NCBI GenBank assembly: GCA_025331435.1
Contig: JAIWNI010000105.1
Coordinates: forward strand, 36,126-100,125
DNA from: Choanephora cucurbitarum
Taxonomy: Eukaryota; Mucoromycota; Mucoromycetes; Mucorales; Choanephoraceae
Reading direction: 5' to 3'
DNA: 64,000 bases
Shown: positions 48,186-57,851 of the stretch, piece by piece
Position numbering within the stretch: the first letter of the stretch is position 1
Layout: every line of letters begins with the position of its first letter
Notes under the pieces: generated by a model
The model's input: only the letters and a program-made list of their open reading frames with translations
What the model was told of the DNA's origin: nothing
Database searches by the model: none
Translations under genes and position numbers: made by a program

Positions 48186-50787
48186 GACGCTATTATAATT
48201 GGTGGTGAAAACGATGATGACACTCCCAACTCAAGAGACATTGTTTTCCGATACCAAGACAATTCACTTACTAGAGTTAATGAGTCCAATCAGTTCTACG
48301 ACCCATTACACTATGTTCTTTTGTTTCCTTCGGGTGAACCTGGATAGAAAATTAACACCAAGAGTACCTCTGGCAACCCTAAGATAACTGTCATGGAGTT
48401 TTACAGCTTTCGGTTGATGTATAGACCAAATGACAACCATCTTTTGCATTCCTTTGGCAATCTCTTTCAACAGTATATTGTTGACAATTATGCTAAAATG
48501 GAACAAAATCGATTGTCATACATTCGTTTGAACCAGAAAAAGCTAAGATGTGAGGCCTATCAAGGTTTGCAAGATGCTGTCCATGTCAATGATTACATCA
48601 ACTCGGCTGATCCACAAAGTCTGGCGAACATCAGCAAAAGAGTTATATTGCCATCTTCGTTTATTGGTGGTCCACGCCACACGGCTCAACTTTATCAGGA
48701 TGCCCTTAGTATTGTTAGAAGATTCGGTAAACCTGACTACTTCATTACTTTCACATGTAATCCTATGTGGCCCAAAATCCAACGAGAATCGTTATTTCAT
48801 CAAAAAGTTTCAGATCGACCCGATCTTTGCTCTAGAGTTTTTAACCTTAAGCTTCGAGAACTTCTAGATGATTTGACAAAAAAGCGTGTCTTAGGTAAAG
48901 CCATTGCGTTCATTTATACCATTGAGTTTCAAAAGCGAGGCTTGCCTCATGCACACATTCTCTTGATCGTTGATCCTTCTGACAAACCACAAACCATCGA
49001 GGATTATGATAAGGTTGTATCTGCTGAGATTCCTGATCCTAATGCTTATCCTTTAGCATATGAAACAATTACCAAACATATGGTTCATGGTCCATGTGGA
49101 ATCCTGAATTTTAACGCTGTCTGTATGGATGCAGAGAAAGGATGTACGAAAGGGTACCCCAAGGAATTCTGTGAAGAAACAACTGTCAATCCCAATGGAG
49201 GCTATCCTATCTATAGAAGACGCAACAATGTATCATCAATCCCCAAAATCATCAATGGACATACCTACAACATAGATAATTGCTGGATTGTACCACACAG
49301 CTTATGCCTTTGTTCAAAGTATGATGCACACATCAATGTCGAGCTATGCTCTTCTATCAATAGTGTCAAGTACGCTTACAAATATGTGTATAAAGGTCAT
49401 AATCGCGCATCTATGTCTGTTGAACAAAGCGATGAGATCAAGCCATTCGTTGATGCTAGATACGTATCTGCACCCGAAGCTTGCTGGATATTGTTCTCCT
49501 TTCAAGATGCTTGCCGTGCTTTGCACTTACTTGAATCTGATGACCAATGGAGTCGATGTTTAGAAGAGGCTGCTCAAATTCAAACTCCTATTAGTCTTAG
49601 AAGACTATTTACCATTTTGTTAATTTTCTGTACGCCATCTGATCCCTATCAACTTTGGCTGGAATTTCGAAATGAGTTATCGGAAGACTATCTTCATCAA
49701 CTTGGAAATGATCCCTGTTTTGATTCGGTTCTAAACAGTATCTCTGAAACAGCTTGCAATAATACATTGCTTGATATCGATGATATTTTAGCCACACAAC
49801 ATGGAACAAACTTAATTCGCTATCCCGGATTTGTGCTGCCAACTACCGATACGAGAAGCCATTATGCTAATGCAGGTGTCAGTCGCTTGATTTGAGAACA
49901 AGATAGACTAAACATGTTTGCCCAGCAAAGTTCTGTCTTTGAGGATATTGGTAGATTAAACACTCTCCAACGTCAAGTCTTCGATGCCATCATGCGATGT
50001 GTCGGAAGGGACGGCTACCAATCAAAAGAATATCCCAGAATTTTCTTTGCTCATCCAAGGCAATAACCTTTTAAACCTTTTGTCTGCAATTTATCCAGAA
50101 ATATTCTCCAGTGAGAATACTATCTACACAAATCCTCAGAGTCTGATCAAAGCAGGAATTCTTACACCTACTAATTCTTTTGTTGCTGAAATAAATCATC
50201 TCTTGATTCAACGATTTCCTGGAGAATTAAAGACTTACTTCAGAGCTGATGAACTTCTCAATAATGAGCAAAACATGGAGTATCCAGTTGAACTGCTTCA
50301 CCGGATTGAAAATGGATCCATTCCTCCCCATGAGCTCAAGTTAAAGGTTGATTCGCCCATCATGCTTCTTAGAAACTTAGACGTCACAAATGGTTTGTGC
50401 AATGGTACTCGATTGGTAGTCAAATCATTATTGCAACATGTCATTGAGGCAACTATTGAAGCCGGCGCATTTGTAGGCTCAGTAGTATGCATTCCACGCA
50501 TCAGATTTATTACTGACTCTAATGACGCTATTCAATTCAGTCGTTTTCAATTTCCTGTAAGACTTGGTTTTGCAATGACTATCAACAAAGCTCAAGGCCA
50601 AACACTTGAAAAAGTTGGTTTGTATTTGTCAAAGCCTGTTTCTAGTCATGGCCAACTTTATGTTGCTCTATCCCGAGTCAAGCAAAAAGAATCATTAAAG
50701 ATTCTAATTGGTAAATCCACTGCTATTCCATCAAGATATAGAGCATATCACACCAGAAATGTTGTCTACAAAGAAGTATTTATTTAA
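48186..50787 (+). pseudogene. Helitron Rep/helicase with internal deletion and stops
   Basis: Rolling-circle transposase of Helitron type. It opens with VDAIIIGGE, DIVFRYQDNSLTRVNES and YDPLHYVLLFPSGEPG; a TAG at 48345-48347 stands where the family has Trp. The Rep part (48393-49895) has FTCNPMWPKI, the HUH motif in KRGLPHAHILLIVDPSD, and both tyrosines in VKYAYKYVYKGHNR. A TGA near 49893 interrupts it before RLNTLQRQVFDAIM. From about 49995 the sequence jumps straight to late helicase blocks (frame 49984-50787): FSLLIQGNNLLNLLSAIYP, SPIMLLRNLDVTNGLCNGTR, QFPVRLGFAMTINKAQGQTL and HGQLYVALSRVKQ, as in Pif1 helicases. Walker A and B are missing, so it is a deletion derivative that cannot unwind DNA by itself. 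Confidence 0.9.
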
Positions 50788-50837
50788 AGGCCTACTCTTT
50801 CTTATCTTATTATTATCGTATATCATATCAATAAACT

Positions 50838-50860
50838 TATATATATATATATATATATAT
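50838..50860. repeat. AT dinucleotide microsatellite
   Basis: A perfect TA/AT run just downstream of the Helitron helicase stop. Confidence 0.9.
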
Positions 50861-50969
50861 CATCTAACAAACATAAAATTATATTTGGTCCTGAACAAAC
50901 CCATCTCATTGAGCTCTGATCCATCCATTCGGATTAGCTTTATTCTTTCTCATTGCCCCGAGACACATG

Positions 50970-51054
50970 TTTTTTTTTTACCAAAGCGATGGTTTAAAAT
51001 AGCCCTTTCGCTGCGCTTCGTATATTTTAAACCATCGCTTTGGTAAAAAAAAAA
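50970..51054. repeat. long perfect hairpin, 32-bp stem
   Basis: T10-ACCAAAGCGATGG-TTTAAAATA at 50970-51001 is matched exactly by its reverse complement at 51023-51054, with a 21-nt loop. It lies 180 nt after the helicase stop. A GC-rich small hairpin (GTGGGG-C-CCCCAC) follows at 51061-51073. It could be a tiny MITE with near-joined inverted ends, or the 3' terminal structure of the Helitron or Helentron. No CTRR end could be placed with certainty. Confidence 0.85.
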
Positions 51055-51073
51055 ATATGGGTGGGGCCCCCAC

Positions 51074-52379
51074 ATTGAACTCCTCATCGGATTAGTTGGC
51101 CTGCGCCAGCACGAGCATCTTACAAAGCGCAGCGTACCGTACCGTAATGAAAAAATCGACAAATAGCGCACTCATTTGATACAGGTCAAGCTTATGGTGG
51201 GATCTAGTCTCAAGCGTAAAAACATAGACATGTAATTGAAAGGCAAAAGTTTGAATCGATGCATTTTAGCGATTTTGTTTGTTCTTATGGTCTAAAGTTG
51301 GAGTTACGCTTGAACAAAGTGCATTTCTGCAATCAATAGTTGTGTGATCTTCATTGCAGTTTAAGTGTTTATTGGTGTGACATGCTTTTGAAGATGATGC
51401 ATGAGAAAAGAAATATGTGGATTGTTAATGGTAAAGAGTATTCTAAGCTTCTGGCTCGTTTCCACTATGAGCCATCAAAGCGGAAGATAACTCTTCTAAG
51501 CGCAAAATCTTCTTCTGAGCCTTTTTTGGAGTAAAAATTTGCACACAATGTGTCAGACTTTAAGTTGAAAGAAAACAAGAAAAAAATGATAGGAATAACA
51601 TAGACTGACCTGATTTATGCTTTCTGCCTCGTTCTGTTTTGATTGAGTGAGCTTAAGAGCATGTTCTGCAACATCAGTGAGATACTTTTGCGCTGCCAAA
51701 GCAAACAGCTTCTTTCTATTGAAGACAATATCAATAATCTTCACGAGTTCGAAGCTAACTGCTCTTATGTTACATTTTGGTATCCTCGCAGTCAAATCCT
51801 GATCGGCTCAGATAGTAATCAATGACATTTTCAGGTATCTACGTCCCAAGAAATAAAGATACATTACTCAACTCAATAAGCAAACTAACTTCTTGAGGTT
51901 AAAATTAATCTTACAATGGAAGTGTAGTTATCCATGGAAGCCAATATTTCCGCTACTTGTCTTTCATTGTCGACTAAAGATTTTGGCGCCTTTGTATCTC
52001 CATCAGTATTAGCGTCAAAAGATGTTGCAGGAGTCGTTGAGTCTGTATAAGTAGAATTCATACAAGTTCTGAAGAAAAGAAAAAAACGCACATCTTTATG
52101 AATGACTCTCCGATCCCTTTCTGCTGTCTTGATTTTGGGTGTCCGAAATATATATTCATTAATTTTCTTCCTCATCCAATTTTGATTTTCTCGAGTTGCA
52201 TCCATTCGATTCTGATGAGACTAGTACCATTCTGAAGCTCATACTGGCGGATTTATGCAAATGTTGTTAGTTTCTATATTAATTTTACTTCGTCACTATG
52301 CATTTTCATAGTTGTGGTTTTCAAAAATAACAACTTCTTTATTAGGTTAAAACTCAGATGGAAGAAGCCTCATCAACAT
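51074..52379. other. spacer DNA with weak coding-like pieces
   Basis: An open run at 51340-51534 (+) and pieces on the minus strand at 51553-52205 look protein-like (for example LAAQKYLTDVAEHALKLTQS and DNERQVAEILASMDNYTSIV, the first with coiled-coil character), but no family or gene structure was recognised. They may come from an old gene carried by the element. Confidence 0.4.
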
Positions 52380-53217
52380 TTATCTCTTGTTCTTTACATT
52401 TCTCAACGAAGTCACCATGGTATTTGAGGCATTGCTGAAGAGACTTCTTCCAGAATAACAGGAGATAAAATCCTTGTTTCTTAGATAGATTTCTTCAAGA
52501 TTCTTCTTCAGCGTGTTAGCAGTTTCCTTCTCCTTGTCATTGAACGCTATCTTATTCTTTGTCATCCCCCAAACCCTATCAATTGGTTGTAGTTCGCAAT
52601 GGTCGGGGGAGGGGGGAGGAGCGGTAATTATGATGGTGCACCCATAATTTTCTGCTATCAAGTATGTTTTGTAAACAGGTTCAATTGCAAGATTCTTTAC
52701 GATTTTCAAAATCTCACTTTTTTCTTTGGTTGATCTGGGTCAGCCAAATACTCATTCTCAACCAACCAAGACTTAATCTCAGCTTTTGATGCGGTTCTTG
52801 TGGTAAGATGTACCATCCATATGAATGGCACAATTGCCATAAGGGACCAGCGACACACAGAGCTTCTCGAAAAGACTGGCAAATTTGTCCTTGTCAAAGT
52901 TGCCATGGTAATCTGTCTCGATAGCTCTATTTCCTTTTGCCTGCCAAACAGTAATGTTGTCTTTAATCATGCTAACCCTCCGCTTTCAGTTTGAGTATAG
53001 ACAGCTAAGACAGCAAATGTCATCAGCATTGAGCCTTTGCTCTTCTCATTAACAGTTGCTCTAGATGCTGCCTAGGGGAGGGAGGGGGTTTTGAATGGTG
53101 GTCTACATGACAATACGACTCATTCAAAAATGCTTCTGGTCTTATTGGCTGATCTTGGTTGCGAATGTTTCTTAAACGGTTGTATACATACATATGTCTG
53201 AAGGCAAACACACTCAC
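52380..53217 (-). pseudogene. DDE transposase, frameshifted (spacer plus right arm)
   Basis: Read on the minus strand: FLNESYCHVDHHSK (in the arm), NEKSKGSMLMTFAVLAVYTQ, MIKDNITVWQAKGNRAIETD, then DYHGNFDKDKFASLFEKLCV, CAIHMDGTSYHKNR, KSWLVENEYLADPDQPKKK, YKTYLIAENYGCTIIITAPP, CELQPIDRVWGMTKNK, and a helical tail. IHMDGTSYHK supplies the second Asp and the ELQPI-x-x-x-W block the last catalytic region, as in the IS630/Tc1-like DDE superfamily. At least three frame changes (near 53050, 52970 and 52780-52710) inactivate it. It crosses the inner border of the right arm (52953), so this copy is longer than the left one. Confidence 0.75.
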
Positions 53218-53587
53218 TACACCCCTTGAAGCGATGTTTTACTGTGTCTTGCTTGTGGCCACTGACTTGTTTGTCTCTAGATGTGATAAAAGGAATAATT
53301 TTGATATAATCCTTTCAAAAGGCTTCAAAGAATACATAAAAGCCAGCATTTTGGTCGGAAATCAGCTCATTTTCAATTTTACTACCGCTATTGATCAAAC
53401 AAAGAAAGATGCTAGCTTTTCATTGGTATAATGCTACCATGCTTTGGACAAGTACGTCATCCAAAAGTATTCGATCAGTGAGAGCCTATACATTGCCGAT
53501 AGGATAAGCAAAATAAATGGCAATAAGCTTGCCTTGACAGCCTGAAGGCAAGCGTTGTAGGTATCAAGTATTAGTAAAGTACTACAA

Positions 53588-53860
53588 TCACATATCGCCC
53601 CAAATCGTTGTGATTATTATGTCGCTTATGTTGATTGTGTTCAAATCTTCAAGCAGAGAGACTTTCAAGCGACAGCGTTTGCCTTGTTGCTTGTCCAGTT
53701 CATTTCTGTCAACGTTCTTCTTAAACTCACACAGGACAACTTCAATACCGTTGGTAGTTGCAGATTTCATATCAATTTTTCGTCCACTACTGTTACTTAC
53801 TTTAGCTGATTCTGCCTGCAAGGAGTAATATGAAGATGAGCTACCACCAGAAAAGTGAGT
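53588..53860 (-). pseudogene. fragment of PD-(D/E)XK-like multicopy protein (right arm)
   Basis: Mirror copy of the left-arm fragment, with the same GRKID...CEFKK pattern. The encoded 78-codon run is identical to the left one, unlike the homopolymer-rich parts of the arms. Confidence 0.5.
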
Positions 53861-56000
53861 TCTGTTGTAGATCCTGTTTTCTTTAGCACAGTTTCCACCA
53901 AAGGTTGTGTTGGTATTGCGAAAGCATCAACAAAAAACATATACACAACAGACTAACACTTTGATCTGACCATCACTACCGCTAAAGAAACCCTTCAGCA
54001 AGTTGTTCACTCTCTTCTCACTATTCCTTTGCTCGCAAGCTTTCCATCATCTTCTCCTTTTGTCTAGTTAACAATAGCATAAACAAACATGCACGGATGT
54101 GTTACACCAAATGTAGCCTGTTTTGTCTCTTTCCCTTCCCTTCCCTTCTCTTCCCTTCTTTTTTTTCAGTTACTAAATTAGTTATCGCATTGACACAGGT
54201 CATGCCTTATCGATAGACAAATGACGCAGTTTTCATTTAACTATCTTGGGTGATTTTGCCAGTCTGCGGATATGCTTTGAAGATCGACTGCACAGTCATT
54301 TTTCTCTGGTCTGTCAACACGATCTGATTGCTTTCCTACGTTCATCATTCTCAACATCAAGTTGCTTGATACTGGAAGAACTAGCTTTCTAAAGATTTTA
54401 TTTTGCTTGGCTATAGTCTTATACTTTTTAGCACCAGTTTGTTGAGAGAAAGTATCAACAGCATTTCAAACACAACAACTTCTACTATTGTTACTACCAT
54501 TACTAAATTTGGATGGCCGAAGTTGGTGATCTTTTTCTTTTTCCTTTTTTATCTTTCTCACTTTTTTTTTTGACTGGTAGATAGTACATTTTTGCCTTTT
54601 TTTGAAGATTGTGCGAACAAGGTGGTAATGACTACATCATCTGTTGTTTCTAGACTGTATATAGTATGTTGTAAAAAAAAAGAAAAGAAAGAGAAAGCAA
54701 GAAAAAAATTAGATGCATTGATTGTGACACCTCCTTGTTCAGAAAATAAACAATGAACCAAGAAAAAAAATAAGCTTCCTTTCTGGGTTTGTAAATTTGA
54801 CAGGTCTTCATCGAGTGCACTACCAAAAGAAGGAAGAAAAAAGTTTCTTTATATCTTTGTAGATGTATACTACTGCATGCCTAACTGGCGCGTAGTGATA
54901 TAGCACGATGGCTTTTGGTATACACTCGTTGCACTCGAGAAAGAAGAAAAAAAAAAGTGAGTGGCAGAGATAGAGAGATGTCAGACGATGGTTTGGAGGA
55001 TGTTGCTTAGAAAGGAAATCCAATTAGTAGGTAACCATAAACAAATAGAGCTTTACCATCTTTATTATCAAAAGAAAAAAAGAAGAGTCGACTGCCTGTT
55101 GATCGAGAGCGTACTAGATAGAATATGCGTGTATGGATTGTACTATTCACTTATCATGACAAAAACGCAGGTAAAAAACACGGTTTTTTGCAAAGTGAGC
55201 AGAAACAAAAGGAAAGTTTAGTGTACTTTTCACGTGATTGATTTAGATATTTTGTTTCTCCTTATTGTTCTTATTGTTCTTTCTTGCCCTCTTTCTTTTA
55301 TCTCTCATCTTCTTTTCTGGTTTGTAGTGTGAGATAAAAGAAAAGACACTGTATCAGCGCCGCATCTCTCTATCTTACCCTTCTCTGTAATTCCCAACAA
55401 ACACATTATCTTTTGTTGTTAAGGAGAACTGAAACCAAACCATTACCAAAAGAAAAAAAAAAGCAGACTAGTGGTGTTGTACAGGATTACACAGTTATGT
55501 CTGCAAAAGGATCGATCCAACAATCCCAAAGCGACAGGAAAGAAGGGGAATTAAAGAGGAAGGTCTCGACTCTTGATAGCTCAAGTGTAACAAGTGTATG
55601 AAACGTTTGAAGGAGAAAGAGAGAGAAGAAGAGAGTGTGTGTGAGGTAAAAAAAAAAAAAAAAAAAAGATAGACAGGAAGGGAAGCGATTGGTTGTTAGG
55701 GTGGTAGTGTGTACTGCATGTGATGAAAGCAATAGCTAAGCTGAAAAACGTCTATAACAGACTAACGCCGGTTTGACAGAAGTCAAGAACATGTATAAAA
55801 AAAAGCTTGATTCTTTCACTCTTTGTTTTTTCTTCTTCTTCTACTCATACATCCACTACTTCCTTTCTTTTATCATATGTCTCTCTCTTATTTCAACCTT
55901 TGGGGTTCTTTGGTTCTTCGGCGCTTTGGTTCTTTGGTGCTCTGTCTCTAAGGTTCTTTGGTTCTAAGGTCCTCTCTTGGTTCTTTGGATTCTATGGGTT

Positions 56001-56091
56001 CTTTGGTCCTCTCTTTTGGTCCTCTCTTTTGGTCCTCTCTTTTTGGTTCTCTCTTTTGGTTTTCTCTTTTGGTTCTCTCTTTTGGTTCTCA
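56001..56091 (-). repeat. 13-bp minisatellite, right-arm copy
   Basis: TCCTCTCTTTTGG/TTCTCTCTTTTGG units, about seven, mirror copy of the left-arm array. One unit has an extra T compared with the left arm. Confidence 0.8.
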
Positions 56092-57143
56092 TCTAGTTTC
56101 TGGCCGCCTTAGTTCCCTAGTTCCTTAGTTACTTTGCTTACCAAGCTCCAAAGTTAACCGAGTTCCTCAGTTCTCCCCCCCCTCCTCTTCTTCTTGATGT
56201 CAAGCCTTCTTGTTTATTTGTCATGGGATCTAGCCTTCCTTTTCTTTTTAATGTTTAACGTCTGACTCATCGTTTCTTGTTTGTAGCCTCCACAGGAAGG
56301 TAGATACTCGAGGAATTTAAGGTAAGTGGGAGTACAGACCAGATGCCTTCACGCGGCTACTCCCGTAAGTAACTTCTTTCGGCAGAAGTGAAACCAAAGG
56401 CTGGCAAAAAAAAGAACGATAGAATGAAAATATGTCCCAAACCTATATCTAAACAAATAAAAATAAATAAATGAATTAATAAAACTATATGCTTTTATCT
56501 CATAAATGTCTCTAAACTACTATAACTACAATCTTCTGTTCATTACTATTCTGTTCCACATCTACAAGTAAATGAGCAACTGAATCTTTTAAGTTGATTC
56601 AATATATATATGTATGTATATATGTCGTGTATTGGGAATGGTTCTTTACCAGTGATTTGAATCAGCATACTAGAAAAAAACAGATGCCAGTGAACAGAAA
56701 TTAACTTCTTGAAATTAAATATGATTAACTTTTTTTTGATAACTCTTAGTAGAAATCAATTCATATTATTCTGACCTGGTCGAAATAAGACGAGCTTCAG
56801 AAAACTCGCGTATTTTTTCTTGTGAACTGGTGACAAACATTTGGTCAGAAATGTTAATCAAATACATGCTTCAGAGCAAGAAAGGGACAAAACATCTATG
56901 ATGTATTGCTCTAAATCAGATTTATCAATTCCTTCTTTTTTTTTCTCCTCGAAAAATATGTTCAAAGACCAATCTCAAACAATCCTACCCTAGCATGTCA
57001 GCAAAACGACAATGTTAACAAAAAAGGATGAGAGGCTGATTCATAACAATAACAGGCACATTGTTGCGTCTTTGCTATAGTCAAGAAGTCTGAGCTTGTG
57101 TTGAAAATGTCAATGTAAGATACACTCAGTCAATAATATTAAA

Positions 57144-57851
57144 ATGTTATTCACTCTTGGTATTTAGATTCTTGTAACTCCATTTCTTATGGAGTAGTTG
57201 CCATCCAAAGAAAAAAAGTCATTTTTTGGAAAGAGAGTTAATGAATGTATCCCTAAAAAAAAAGCAAGTTTTTGCCTTGGATTGCATCACTCAAAGAAAT
57301 TTAGGGATATTTGATCTACTTTCTTTGAAAACGCTTTAATGGCTCTATTTTACTTAGAGCAAAGTCTAATCGATGTTTATGTTTTAGTAAGCCATACTAT
57401 GACTTGGACTGATAAGTAAGGTCGACTTATACATAAAAGAAACATTAAAGACTGCTCTTATAAATCAACAAGTTGATATGGACATCAATAGCTGACAAGA
57501 CTGACTATACCATTGGATAAAATTCTAACATTGAATCTATTCGCATGTGCATAAATTCAGACATGCTGATCTTCAACTTGACTATGCTTATGGATTGACT
57601 CTTTCTAAAAACTTGAGGCTCTGTCGCTCATATCTTTTTGCCAATATAACTACATACAGAGTTATAGTTAATATACAATTGAAGCCTTAAAGATGATAAA
57701 GTATGTATCATTGTTGATTAGATAGAGACTTTATTTCTATATGCATTAAGGAGTATTATTTTTTAATAGTATGTTTAGCTATAGGATCTTCCCTTTCCTT
57801 TTAGCTGAAGGTATCATAAGTCAAAGACTTGCTTTTACTATCAATCATTGT
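57144..57851. other. intergenic between right arm and DYRK kinase
   Basis: AT-rich sequence with no recognisable gene. It holds the 3' flank of the kinase gene and the outer border of the inverted repeat. Confidence 0.5.

Larger units (their letters stand above)
52953..57143 (-). repeat. right arm of 13.7 kb inverted repeat
   Basis: Reverse complement of the left arm, 4191 nt against 4195. It carries the mirror copies of all left-arm parts: transposase N-terminal piece (53217-52953), PD-(D/E)XK-like piece (53860-53588), pyrimidine tracts, minisatellite (about 56001-56091) and fold-rich segment (56276-56388). Most differences from the left arm are homopolymer-length changes, for example a longer A-run inside the minisatellite and an added C near 56842. 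Confidence 0.95.

Noticed and set aside
43409..57143. Arms as long terminal repeats of a retrotransposon
   Set aside because: They are inverted, not direct, and no reverse transcriptase or integrase lies between them.
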